From: Hyphomicrobiales bacterium
Lineage (GTDB): Bacteria; Pseudomonadota; Alphaproteobacteria; Rhizobiales; Rhizobiaceae
Direction: 5' to 3'
NCBI GenBank assembly: GCA_900472605.1
Contig: UCJD01000022.1
Location: 49,481-113,480, forward strand
DNA: 64,000 nucleotides
The position numbers and the translations under genes are program-made. Positions 9,486-18,180 of this stretch are shown piece by piece. The stretch's first letter is position 1; each line of letters starts with the position of its first letter. The notes beneath the pieces were generated by a model. That model was not told where the DNA came from. It saw nothing but the letters and a program-made list of their open reading frames with translations, and did no database searches.

Positions 9486-10436
9486 TCAGCCGCCGGCCTT
9501 GTCGAGCAACGCCATGGCCTCGTCGCTGAGCGAAAGCGTTGCCGATTTCGTCAGGCTGTCGAGCTGCGACAGGCTGGTGGCGCTGGCGATCGGGGCGGTG
9601 ACGCCCTTTTTGCGCAACAGCCAGGCAAGCGCGATCTCGGCCGGCTTTGCGCCGGTCTCGGCAGCCACCGTGTCGAGTGCTGCAAGGACCTTCAGCCCCT
9701 TGTCATCGAGATAGCCGGCCGCCTTGCCGCCGCGCGCCTTGCCTTCGGTATCGGCCTTGCTGCGGTACTTGCCGGAGAGGAAGCCGGCCGCCAGGCTGAA
9801 ATAGGTGATGACACCGATATCCTCCTTCACGCAGAGCTCGGCCAGCGGTCCCTCGAAGGGCGCGCGGTCGTAGAGATTGTATTCCGGCTGGATCACGTCG
9901 TAGCGCGGCAGGCCGGCTTTCTCGGCGGCGTCGAAGGAGGCCTGAAGCTGCGAGGCGTCGAGATTGGAGCAGCCGATGGCGCGGATCTTGCCCTGCTGCT
10001 TCAGCTTGGCGAAGGCGCCGAGCGTTTCCTCGTAAGGCGTCTCGGCATCCGGCCAGTGCGAGAGGTAAAGGTCGATATAATCGGTCTGCAGCCGCTTCAG
10101 CGACGCCTCGACGGCTTCAAGGATGTACTGCTCCTTCAGCCCCTTCTTGCCGGGACCCATTTCCGAGCCGACCTTGGTGATGATCACGGCCTTGTCGCGG
10201 GCGACCTTGTTCTGCCTCAGCCACTTGCCGATGATCTCCTCGCTGTCGCCGCCCTTGTTGCCCGGCACCCAGGCCGAATAGACATCCGCCGTGTCGATGG
10301 TGTTGAACCCTGCGTCGAAGAAGGCGTCGAGTATGTCGAAAGAGGTTTTCTCGTCGGCCGTCCAGCCAAACACATTGCCGCCGAACACGATCGGCGCGAC
10401 CGAAAGGCCGGTTTTTCCAAGGCGACGCAATTCCAT
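9486..10436 (-). CDS. Aldo/keto reductase
   Basis: Second AKR-superfamily NADPH oxidoreductase (316 residues). It is not a recent copy of the one at 5.7 kb because motifs differ. Tetrad residues are seen in NTIDTADVYSAW (Asp, Tyr), AVIITKVGSEMG (Lys) and YIDLYLSHWPD (His). The ending resembles oxidoreductases of the YdjG/YghZ-like group. CAGGAG precedes the ATG. It lies 5 bases after the start of the GNAT gene on the same strand, so the two form a likely operon. The substrate is unknown. Confidence 0.93.
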   Translation of the reverse strand: MELRRLGKTGLSVAPIVFGGNVFGWTADEKTSFDILDAFFDAGFNTIDTADVYSAWVPGNKGGDSEEIIGKWLRQNKVARDKAVIITKVGSEMGPGKKGLKEQYILEAVEASLKRLQTDYIDLYLSHWPDAETPYEETLGAFAKLKQQGKIRAIGCSNLDASQLQASFDAAEKAGLPRYDVIQPEYNLYDRAPFEGPLAELCVKEDIGVITYFSLAAGFLSGKYRSKADTEGKARGGKAAGYLDDKGLKVLAALDTVAAETGAKPAEIALAWLLRKKGVTAPIASATSLSQLDSLTKSATLSLSDEAMALLDKAGG

Positions 10437-10623
10437 GGGATGCTCCTGAAATCTTCAATCTGGTGAAATTCGGACCGCGGCAGAACGCCACTGCGATCTA
10501 ACCTAGTGCGCATCCGGGCGGATGGAAACCTGCGCCACGCCCGGCGCCGCGAATTGTGATCGCGCCATTGCGCCGCAGCCCGGCCGTCTCTAATCTCCCC
10601 TCAAAATCAGTAGAGAAGAGGAA

Positions 10624-11616
10624 ATGACCATGCTGCGCTTCGGTATCATGTCGACCGCCAAGATCGGCCGCGAGCTCGTGGTTCCGGCCATCCAGGATGC
10701 GGAAAATTGCGTTGTCACGGCCATCGCCAGCCGCGATCTGTCCAGGGCGAGGGAGATGGCCGACCGTTTTTCGGTGCCGCACGCCTTCGGCTCCTACGAG
10801 GAGATGCTGGCGTCCGACCTGATCGACGCCGTCTATATCCCGCTGCCAACGGCCCAGCATGTCGAATGGACGATCAAGGCGGCGGATGCCGGCAAGCATG
10901 TGCTCTGCGAAAAGCCGATCGCGCTGAAATCAGACGAGATCGATAGCCTGATCGCCGCGCGCGATCGCAACAAGGTGCTGGTGACGGAGGCCTACATGGT
11001 CACCTACGCCCCGGTCTGGCTGAAGGTGCGTCAGCTGATCAGGGACGGCGCCATCGGCACGCTGCTGCATGTGCAGGGCGCGTTCACCTACTTCAACCGC
11101 GATCCCGGCAACATGCGCAATATTCCCGCGCTCGGCGGCGGCGCGCTGCCCGATATCGGCGTCTATCCGACGATCACCACGCGCTTCGTCACCGGCGAGG
11201 AGCCGCGCCGCGTGCAGGCCGTCACCCGCCGCGATCCGGAATTCGGCACTGACATCTATTCCAGCGTCAAGGCGGATTTCGGCGGTTTCGAGCTCAGCTT
11301 CTATATCTCCACCCAGATGGCCAACCGACAGATCATGGTGTTCCACGGCTCGGAGGGCTTCATCGAGGTGAAGTCGCCCTTCAATGCTGACCGCTGGGGC
11401 GCCGAAGAGATCGAGCTCAGCAATCGCAGCCACAACGAATCCACGGTCTTCCGCTTCCCCGATAGCCGCCAGTACAAGCGCGAGGCCGAAGCTTTCGCGC
11501 GCGCCGCCAAGGGCGAGGAGCAGGAAATCGTGTCGCTTGAGAGCTCCAGGCTCAGCCAGGCATTCATCGACGCAATCTACAGGGCGAGCGAGAAGGATGG
11601 CTGGGAGCCGGTGTGA
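10624..11616 (+). CDS. Gfo/Idh/MocA family oxidoreductase
   Basis: NAD(P)-dependent dehydrogenase acting on a sugar or polyol (330 residues). The N-terminal Rossmann domain (about 1-120) includes [15 protein letters not shown] and the family signature [10 protein letters not shown] with catalytic Lys. The C-terminal alpha/beta domain contains [12 protein letters not shown], equivalent to the substrate-binding D-x(2)-x-Y segment. GAGAAGAGG precedes the ATG; another ATG lies two codons on. It faces the GtrA gene, with stop codons abutting. The substrate cannot be assigned, though the neighbouring glycan genes are suggestive. Confidence 0.93.
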   Translation: MTMLRFGIMSTAKIGRELVVPAIQDAENCVVTAIASRDLSRAREMADRFSVPHAFGSYEEMLASDLIDAVYIPLPTAQHVEWTIKAADAGKHVLCEKPIALKSDEIDSLIAARDRNKVLVTEAYMVTYAPVWLKVRQLIRDGAIGTLLHVQGAFTYFNRDPGNMRNIPALGGGALPDIGVYPTITTRFVTGEEPRRVQAVTRRDPEFGTDIYSSVKADFGGFELSFYISTQMANRQIMVFHGSEGFIEVKSPFNADRWGAEEIELSNRSHNESTVFRFPDSRQYKREAEAFARAAKGEEQEIVSLESSRLSQAFIDAIYRASEKDGWEPV

Positions 11617-11994
11617 TCATTTCTCGCGGAAGACGAAGCGCGAGTAGCCGAAGAAGCTGAGGACGGTCGAAGCGGCGGTGGCAAACACCATCGCCGCCAG
11701 CGGCTGCAGATCGGGCATGGAGACAAGCAGCGCCGAATAGAGCCCGTAATTGACCAACGCGGCCGTAATCCCGACCGAACCGTAGCGGAACCCTTCGGCT
11801 GCCAGCGAATCTCCGGAGCGCTCGAAGGTGAAGGTCCGGTTGAAGACAAAGGTCGTCGCCATGGCAAGCGCGATGGCGATCAGCCTGCCGATGAAGGGCC
11901 CGATCGGCGTGGTGTGCAGCAGAAGCATGAGCACGCCGGCATCGACGATGAAGCCCAGCCCGCCGGCAATACCGAAGCGCAGCAGTTTCTTCAC
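11617..11994 (-). CDS. GtrA family membrane protein
   Basis: Small integral membrane protein (125 residues, four predicted transmembrane segments) of the GtrA/DPMS family, which is thought to flip or present polyprenyl-phosphate-linked sugars across the inner membrane. The sequence FGIAGGLGFIVDAGVLMLLL near the N terminus and FVFNRTFTF in the middle are typical, as is the final FGYSRFVFREK. It overlaps the preceding GT2 gene by 4 bases, giving translational coupling. Together they look like a sugar-lipid synthase and flippase pair. Confidence 0.92.
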   Translation of the reverse strand: MKKLLRFGIAGGLGFIVDAGVLMLLLHTTPIGPFIGRLIAIALAMATTFVFNRTFTFERSGDSLAAEGFRYGSVGITAALVNYGLYSALLVSMPDLQPLAAMVFATAASTVLSFFGYSRFVFREK

Positions 11995-13010
11995 GCAACA
12001 CCTGCGCGCGGCGTCTGCTGGCGAATGTCGATCTCTTCGAGCTTGGAGGCAAAGCCGTTGCCTAGGAGGTGTGATGCCTCAAGCCGCATATATTGGATAC
12101 GCAGATGCTCGGCGCGCGAGCGGGCGACTGAATCCAGGATCACGCCTGCGGTGAACATCATGAACGAGATCATCATCAGCGCCATCGACATGACCCAGGT
12201 CGGCATGCGGCTGACGAGGCCGGTGGCGAAATACTCGGCCAGAACCGGCGCCATGAAGCCGAGGCTGAGCGCCATGAACAGGCCGGTGATGATGCCGAAG
12301 AAGGCGAAGGGGCGTGTTTCCTTCATCAGCATGGCGAACATCCAGAGGATCTTGGCGCCATCCTTGAAGGTCGAAAGCTTGGAATGCGAGCCCTCCGGCC
12401 GGCGGCCGTAATCGAGTTCCAGCTCGCTGACCGGCATCTTCAGCCGCGAGGCGTGCACCGACATCTCCGTCTCGATCTCGAAGCCGGCCGAGACCGCCGG
12501 GAAGCTCTTGACGAAACGGCGCGAGAACACGCGGTAGCCGGAGAAGATGTCGGTGAAGTCGGGGCCGAAGATCGTGCGGTACAAGATGTTGAAGATGCGG
12601 TTGCCGAAGGCATGGCCCTGGCGGCCGGCGTCGTCGTGCACGCCGCGCCGCGTGCCGACCACCATGTCTGCGCGCTCGGACAGTAGCGTGCGGATCAGCT
12701 CTTCGGCATCCTCGGGCGAATAGGTGCCGTCGCCATCGGCCATGATGTAGATGTCGGCGTCGATATCGGCAAACATGCGGCGCACCACATGGCCCTTGCC
12801 CTGGCGACGCTCGCGCACGACATGCGCGCCGGCCAGCATCGCATGCAGCGCCGTGCCGTCGGTGGAATTGTTGTCATAGACATGGATCGACGCATCCGGC
12901 AGCGTCGCCTTGAAGCCGCGCACGACCGCGCCGATCGTCGCCGCCTCGTTATAGCAGGGAAGCAGCACGGCGACGCTCAGATTGTCGGTACGCGATCCAG
13001 TCATGATCAC
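11991..13010 (-). CDS. Family 2 glycosyltransferase, polyprenyl-phosphate sugar synthase type
   Basis: Membrane-attached GT2 enzyme (339 residues) that probably transfers a sugar from a nucleotide donor to a polyprenyl phosphate. The GT-A domain (about 10-220) has VAVLLPCYNEAATIGAVVRG, DNNSTDGT and the metal-binding ADGDGTYSPEDAEEL. Two hydrophobic segments follow (about 235-265 and 275-300). The layout resembles dolichol-phosphate mannose synthase-like and GtrB-like proteins. The ATG at 13010 has a Met-Ile-Met start. The coupled GtrA downstream and the divergent GT-C-like gene point to one glycan pathway. Confidence 0.92.
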   Translation of the reverse strand: MIMTGSRTDNLSVAVLLPCYNEAATIGAVVRGFKATLPDASIHVYDNNSTDGTALHAMLAGAHVVRERRQGKGHVVRRMFADIDADIYIMADGDGTYSPEDAEELIRTLLSERADMVVGTRRGVHDDAGRQGHAFGNRIFNILYRTIFGPDFTDIFSGYRVFSRRFVKSFPAVSAGFEIETEMSVHASRLKMPVSELELDYGRRPEGSHSKLSTFKDGAKILWMFAMLMKETRPFAFFGIITGLFMALSLGFMAPVLAEYFATGLVSRMPTWVMSMALMMISFMMFTAGVILDSVARSRAEHLRIQYMRLEASHLLGNGFASKLEEIDIRQQTPRAGVA

Positions 13011-13179
13011 ACCTGTCAGGAGGAATTTCGCTAAGTCTAAATCAGGGCCGTTAACAAGTGCCTATGACGAGGGTGAAGGTCACAGGCACGCCGGACAAGA
13101 TTGTCCCGCTTCCCCACTTTACGCTTTCTTGATAGGCGCATCGTAAAGTCGCGCAGCAATCAATGACGAGATCTGCTCC

Positions 13180-15021
13180 ATGGCGACTGTTGCCCCGATG
13201 GCTGGTGAACCAACATCCATGTCTATCCGCGAAAAGCTGCAACTGCAGGCGACGCGGCTCTGGCCCTGCGTTTTTTTCTATAGCTTGGTGCTGCTGATTG
13301 CGATTGTCGCGATCTATTTGCCGAACGCCAAGGACTATGTCGGCGGCGACAATGACGATGCCATGCGGCTGGTCGAGGTTCGCGATTTCCTGAATGGACA
13401 GGGCTGGTTCGATCTCATGCAGTACCGCATGGGGCTGGGCAATGGCACGCTGATGCATTGGTCGCGTCTGATCGATCTTCCGATCGCCACGCTGATCAGG
13501 TTCTTCTCGTTCTTCCTGCCCGAGCAGCGCGCCGAAGCGGCGGCATTGCTCGTCTGGCCGCTCTCGCTCGTCGTTCCGAGCCTCTGGGGCATGGGGCTTG
13601 CCGGCCGACGCGTCGGTGGTGTTTTCGGCATGCATATTGCGCTGGCGCTCACCGCCTTCCTGCTCGTCAACAGCAACCGTTTCCTGCCCGGCTCCATCGA
13701 CCACCATAATGTCCAGTTCGCCCTCGTGGCGATCATGACGGCGATGCTGTTCGATGAGGATCAGCGGCCGCTGAGCTACGCGATCGCTGGATTTTCAGCG
13801 GCGCTGGCAATTGCGATCGGTGCGGAGACCACACCCTTCGTCGCCGGCGTCTGCCTCGTCGTCTCCCTGGTCTGGGCCTGGGATGGCAAGCCCTTCGCGC
13901 CGGCCGCCAAGGCTTTCGGCCTGACATTGGCGTTGTCGATCACCCTGTTCTTCTTCGGCACGGTGCCGCCGAGGCTTTATCCGACCGTGACCTGCGACAA
14001 TCTCTCTCTCGGTTATTACAGCCTGGCGACCATCGGCGGCGGCCTGCTGCTGTTTGCCGCCGCCTTTGCCAGCGGTCTCGGACGCGGCCTGCGTTTCGTG
14101 GCCCTTGCCGGCGTGGGGGCCGGCGTGCTCGCCTCGGCGCTCATCATCGCGCCGCAATGCCTGCGCAATCCGCTTGCCGATCTCGACCCGATGCTGATCA
14201 ACCTGTGGCTCAACAACGTCCAGGAAGCGCAGTCGATCTTCGGCGCAATGCATCAGAATCCCTATACGATCGGCTTCTTCTACGCGACGGGCCTGTTCGG
14301 CATCGCCGTCTGTGTCTTCCGGCTTCTCCATGCCGAGCGTGTCCGCATCCATCTCATTCTGCTGTGCCTGCTCGGCATCAGCTTCGCGATCTCGCTTGTG
14401 CAGATTCGTGGCTCGACTTTCGCCAACCAGCTTGCCGTCTTCCCTCTGGCGCTGCTGATCATCGACATGCGCCGCGTCTCCAATGCCGACAGCGAAAACG
14501 GCGCCGCCGCACTGAGCTATATCCTGACCGTGCTCCTAAGCGTTGCCGCGGTCTGGGGGCTGGTCGGCGGGTTCATCGGCTCCAGGCTCGACAACACCCA
14601 GGCCGAATTGGCCGCGGCGAAGGAAAAGCTCAGTTGCTCCTCGCCCGAGGTGGTTGCGCCGCTGGCGTCGATCTCGCCGGGCCTCGTTGCCGCACCCTCG
14701 GACATGGGCGTCCAGATCCTGCGCTTCACTGAAAACCGCATCCTGGCCGCACCCTATCACCGCAATCAGGGCGGCATGCTGACGGAAATGCATATCGGCC
14801 TGGCAACGCCTGCGGAAGCGGAAGCCTTCATTCGCGGCACCGGCGTGACGGCGCTCGCCTTCTGCAGCGATTACCTGCAGACGCGTGAGATCGCCAAGAT
14901 GAAGCCGGATGGGCTCTACGCACAGTTGGGTAAGGGCAATATCCCGTCGTACCTGCAGCCGCTGCCGAAGCAGGAGGGCTCGCCGGTGCAGTTCTTCCGC
15001 TACGTTCCGAGCGGGTCGTGA
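13180..15021 (+). CDS. Large multi-spanning membrane protein, GT-C glycosyltransferase-like
   Basis: A 613-residue protein with roughly a dozen hydrophobic segments between residues 25 and 480 and a soluble C-terminal domain. An acidic motif in the first outer loop (YVGGDNDDAMRLVEVRDFL, about 50-68) and a later PGSIDHHNVQFALV segment resemble the D-x-D loop and second acidic site of GT-C enzymes such as STT3/AglB-type oligosaccharyltransferases. This suggests use of a polyprenyl-linked sugar donor outside the membrane. The family is inferred from motif pattern only. It is divergent from the GT2-GtrA pair, which could supply its donor. ATG codons also occur at codons 7 and 14, so the start is not certain. 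Confidence 0.72.
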   Translation: MATVAPMAGEPTSMSIREKLQLQATRLWPCVFFYSLVLLIAIVAIYLPNAKDYVGGDNDDAMRLVEVRDFLNGQGWFDLMQYRMGLGNGTLMHWSRLIDLPIATLIRFFSFFLPEQRAEAAALLVWPLSLVVPSLWGMGLAGRRVGGVFGMHIALALTAFLLVNSNRFLPGSIDHHNVQFALVAIMTAMLFDEDQRPLSYAIAGFSAALAIAIGAETTPFVAGVCLVVSLVWAWDGKPFAPAAKAFGLTLALSITLFFFGTVPPRLYPTVTCDNLSLGYYSLATIGGGLLLFAAAFASGLGRGLRFVALAGVGAGVLASALIIAPQCLRNPLADLDPMLINLWLNNVQEAQSIFGAMHQNPYTIGFFYATGLFGIAVCVFRLLHAERVRIHLILLCLLGISFAISLVQIRGSTFANQLAVFPLALLIIDMRRVSNADSENGAAALSYILTVLLSVAAVWGLVGGFIGSRLDNTQAELAAAKEKLSCSSPEVVAPLASISPGLVAAPSDMGVQILRFTENRILAAPYHRNQGGMLTEMHIGLATPAEAEAFIRGTGVTALAFCSDYLQTREIAKMKPDGLYAQLGKGNIPSYLQPLPKQEGSPVQFFRYVPSGS

Positions 15022-15027
15022 CGGATA

Positions 15028-15264
15028 TCAGACGAGGCCCGCTCTCTTGCGGGCGCGCCCGATCAGGTGAAGTCCGACGAGGCAAGCGAGCAGGCTGACA
15101 TTGTAGGAGATGATGGCGACGGCTAAATCGATGATCAAGGTGGGGCCGAAAAGCGCGGCACAGATATAGCTTCCGCAAATGAGCAAGCCCACCAGAACCA
15201 TGGAAAAGATGTTGCGCATCGGCGCGGTTGCGATGCCAATTGCTGTTGCGGTCAGAGCAATCAT
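15028..15264 (-). CDS. Small membrane protein of unknown function
   Basis: A 78-residue, almost wholly hydrophobic protein with two to three transmembrane segments (for example IFSMVLVGLLICGSYICAAL and the stretch IIDLAVAIISYNVSLLACLV), ending in a basic tail RARKRAG. ATG at 15264 is preferred because GGGAGG lies 6-7 bases before it; an in-frame upstream start at 15282 lacks one. It converges with the GT-C-like gene, 6 bases away. No family is recognised. Confidence 0.6.
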   Translation of the reverse strand: MIALTATAIGIATAPMRNIFSMVLVGLLICGSYICAALFGPTLIIDLAVAIISYNVSLLACLVGLHLIGRARKRAGLV

Positions 15265-15380
15265 CAGGGCCTCCCGAATCACCTCACTATACGTCCCCTG
15301 GCTTTGACGAACAATTAACGCATCGGCAACATTTGCGGTTCCGCATATGTCATCTGGGGAGAAGTCCGGCGTGCCGGCAC

Positions 15381-15644
15381 TCAGACGAGGCCGATGAGAC
15401 CGCCGGCAGTGGTGCCCGATGCGCGCACGCGCGAGACGCGCAGCGGCAGCAGCATGCCGTCGGCCACACCCTCGAAGGTCAGTGTCGCGCCCGACGCCAT
15501 CTCCACTGCAAGGCTGCCACCGCTGCCGACATAAAGCGCGCGCGTTGTCTCAGGCAGTGCCAGCGCGTCGTCGGGCGTGATCGGAAAACCGGTGCTGGCG
15601 GGGCCTGTGAGGGAAGGGGCATGGGATTGAAAGCGATCGGGCAT
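15381..15644 (-). CDS. Spike base protein, RCAP_rcc01079-like
   Basis: An 87-residue protein resembling the head-spike base protein of the Rhodobacter gene transfer agent (RCAP_rcc01079 family). The recognisable pattern is a proline-rich start with FPITPDDALALPETTRALYV, then GSGGSLAVEMASGATLTFEG, and the ending LPLRVSRVRASGTTAGG. In a gene transfer agent or phage it would sit on the capsid. No capsid, portal, terminase or tail gene is nearby, so it is an orphan copy. AAGGAG precedes the ATG. The assignment rests on remembered family pattern. Confidence 0.72.
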   Translation of the reverse strand: MPDRFQSHAPSLTGPASTGFPITPDDALALPETTRALYVGSGGSLAVEMASGATLTFEGVADGMLLPLRVSRVRASGTTAGGLIGLV

Positions 15645-15861
15645 GGGAAGCTCCTTGGTTGCTGGCGCAATGATGCGGGCTTGCGACTAAACGGGGAAAA
15701 TCGGCGGCTGCCTGGAGATGCCGTTCGGCCTGCCGATCCATCAACGCGTTGAAACGATGCGATTGTTTTCGTTGAGGCAGAGCGCCGGGCTCCGTCGGCG
15801 AGCGAAAAACCTCCCCGCTGACGGGGCTGCGTTCGCTCGGCTCTTCGGTTAGAACAGCGCT

Positions 15862-17466
15862 ATGAGCAGCTTCTTCGACAATGATTCGCCGAGCAATCTC
15901 ACCGAATATTCGGTGTCGGAACTGTCGGGTTCGATCAAGCGGACCGTCGAGACGGCCTTCGATCAGGTGCGCGTGCGCGGCGAAATCTCCGGCTATCGCG
16001 GCCCGCACTCGTCCGGCCATGCCTATTTCTCGCTGAAGGACGACCGCGCCCGCATCGACGCGGTTGTCTGGAAGACGAGTTTTTCGCGACTGAAAGTCCG
16101 TCCCGAAGAGGGGATGGAGGTGATCGCGACAGGCAAGATCACCACCTTCCCGGGCTCTTCCAAATACCAGATCGTCATCGAGACGCTGGAACCGGCGGGC
16201 GCCGGCGCGCTGATGGCGCTGATCGAGGAGCGCAAGCGCAAGCTTACCGCCGAAGGCCTGTTCGATCCCGCCCGCAAGCGGCCGCTGCCCTTCATGCCCC
16301 GCGTCATCGGCGTCGTGACCTCGCCCACCGGCGCCGTCATCCGCGATATCCTCCACCGCATCTCCGATCGCTTCCCCGTGCATGTCGTCGTCTGGCCGGT
16401 GAAGGTCCAGGGCGAGGGCTCGGGCGAGGAGGTGGCGAACGCCATTCGCGGCTTCAACGCTTTCGAGTCCCATGGGCCGACACCGCGGCCCGATGTCCTG
16501 ATCGTCGCGCGCGGCGGCGGCAGTCTCGAGGACCTCTGGAGCTTCAACGACGAGATCGTGGTGCGGGCTGCTGCCGAAAGCCGGATCCCGCTGATCTCGG
16601 CCGTCGGCCACGAGACCGACTGGACGCTGATCGACTACGCCGCCGATGTCCGCGCACCGACGCCGACGGGCGCCGCCGAAATGGCAGTACCGGTCAAGGC
16701 GGAACTGGAAGCGCAGCTCTCCGGTCTCTCCGCCCGGCTGCAGGGCAGCACGCTGCGGCAGATGGACCAGCGCCGGCAGCAGGTGCGGGCGCTGATGCGG
16801 GCACTTCCCTCGCTCGACCAGCTCTTGGCCCTGCCGCGCCGCCGCTTCGACGAGGCAGCCGCCGGTCTCGGTCGTGGCCTCGAACTCAACACCTTGAACA
16901 AGCGCCGCAGCTTCGAGCGCACGGCGGCACATCTTCGCCCGGATATGCTGTCGAACCGGATCACCGAGCGCCGCCAGATGCTTAACGAGCGCATGACGCG
17001 AGCCGAACGCACCGTCGAGCGGCTGATCGACCGTTCGAAATCGCGCATCGGCCGCGCCGACGCAGCACTCGCCTCGCTGCCATCGCGGCTGAAGAGCCAG
17101 ACATCGCGCATGCGCGACCGCCTCGCCAACCTCTCGCGCAGCGCCGATACGGCGGTGCGCCATCAGCTGGTGCGCGCCCGTGGCGAGCTGTCCGCGCAGG
17201 AGCGCATGCTGCAATCGCTCTCCTACAAGAACGTCTTGAAGCGCGGCTATGCCGTCATTCGCGACGAGGACAACCGCCCGGTCTCCGAGGCGGCGATGCT
17301 GCAGGCGGGATCCGGAATCTCGATCGAGTTTTCCGATGGCCGCGTCGGCGCGATCACCACCGAGGGCGGCGAGCCGCCGGCCGGCGCCAGAAAGCGCGGC
17401 ACCAAACCCTCGGAGCCCAAGGCCGCCGATCCCGCGACACCGCCGAAGCAGGGCAGTCTGTTCTGA
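15862..17466 (+). CDS. xseA: Exodeoxyribonuclease VII large subunit
   Basis: Large catalytic subunit of the bidirectional single-strand exonuclease ExoVII, which acts with XseB in repair and recombination. The 534-residue protein has an N-terminal OB fold (about 15-110; [20 protein letters not shown]), a catalytic domain (about 130-340; [58 protein letters not shown]) and a long coiled-coil region. The C-terminal extension rich in Gly, Ala and Pro is common in rhizobial versions. The partner xseB is not in the window. Confidence 0.97.
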   Translation: MSSFFDNDSPSNLTEYSVSELSGSIKRTVETAFDQVRVRGEISGYRGPHSSGHAYFSLKDDRARIDAVVWKTSFSRLKVRPEEGMEVIATGKITTFPGSSKYQIVIETLEPAGAGALMALIEERKRKLTAEGLFDPARKRPLPFMPRVIGVVTSPTGAVIRDILHRISDRFPVHVVVWPVKVQGEGSGEEVANAIRGFNAFESHGPTPRPDVLIVARGGGSLEDLWSFNDEIVVRAAAESRIPLISAVGHETDWTLIDYAADVRAPTPTGAAEMAVPVKAELEAQLSGLSARLQGSTLRQMDQRRQQVRALMRALPSLDQLLALPRRRFDEAAAGLGRGLELNTLNKRRSFERTAAHLRPDMLSNRITERRQMLNERMTRAERTVERLIDRSKSRIGRADAALASLPSRLKSQTSRMRDRLANLSRSADTAVRHQLVRARGELSAQERMLQSLSYKNVLKRGYAVIRDEDNRPVSEAAMLQAGSGISIEFSDGRVGAITTEGGEPPAGARKRGTKPSEPKAADPATPPKQGSLF

Positions 17467-17655
17467 TCCCGCGAGGCCTCTTTGCGGGTCGCGCGGGGCA
17501 ATCACCAAATCGTGGTCGCGCGCCATTTCGCGGCGTTTAAAAATTGCCGCAAAGTGCTTATCTGGATGCTGAAGCGACCATCTTTCGGTGCGTCGCACGT
17601 TTGCTATGGCCCGCTCATCGCGGCCGCTCTGATATTTGAGACTTGGAGAAATACC

Positions 17656-18009
17656 TTGAAAAGAATGTTGCCCGCTCTTCTGATGGTCGGCGCCCTTGCG
17701 GGCGCGCTCTCTGGCGCATTGCCTGCCGCGCCGGCGCTGGCTGGCCAGTCGAAAGTGTCCGAGGTCATCTTCGGCAAGGCTTACAACGACAGCGTCACGG
17801 CCATCCGCATCACCTCGCTGTCGCAGCGCGAGCAATCCCTGCCGCTGTCGCTGCGCCACCCTATGCCTTCAGGCATCCGCGAGGCGCAGGCGACCGTCAG
17901 CGCCGACAGGCACCTGATGCAGGCGATCGCCGATCGCGGCATAGCGCTGACGAATGTCATCCAGGTGCAGCGCGCGCTGAACGGCGGCCATGTGATCTAC
18001 TACCGCTGA
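17656..18009 (+). CDS. Exported hypothetical protein
   Basis: A 117-residue protein with a clear signal peptide (MKRMLPALLMVGALAGALSG, then predicted cleavage after PALA). The mature part of about 87 residues has no cysteines and no recognised domain; it contains QREQSLPLSLRHPMPSGIRE and ends NGGHVIYYR. A TTG start at 17656 is chosen because GGAGAA lies 6 bases upstream; an ATG three codons later is the alternative. It is probably a small periplasmic protein, following xseA by 189 bases on the same strand. Confidence 0.65.
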   Translation: MKRMLPALLMVGALAGALSGALPAAPALAGQSKVSEVIFGKAYNDSVTAIRITSLSQREQSLPLSLRHPMPSGIREAQATVSADRHLMQAIADRGIALTNVIQVQRALNGGHVIYYR

Positions 18010-18024
18010 TCATCGTGACGGGGC

Positions 18025-18049
18025 GGCGGCGTTTTATTCGAACGCCGCC
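18025..18049. terminator. Stem-loop between convergent genes
   Basis: Perfect 9-bp stem GGCGGCGTT / AACGCCGCC with a 7-base loop, just past the exported protein gene and about 130 bases past the aminopeptidase stop. No U tract follows on either strand, so termination strength is uncertain. Confidence 0.45.
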
Positions 18050-18180
18050 ATAGCAGCGAAGGCCGATGACGAAGGCCCGTGGTTCTGCAGCACCTGCTCG
18101 ACCCCGCGCCCGAGATGGGTCGCCAGCCGCTTCATGCGCCCGAGCAGGCGCATCACCTGGGTCAGCTGTCGAGCCTGCTC

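Noticed and set aside
15550..17859. A 769-codon open frame on the minus strand opposite xseA
   Set aside because: It is an antisense shadow produced by the strong GC codon bias of xseA; the Arg/Ala/His-rich translation has no domain, and xseA on the other strand is certain.
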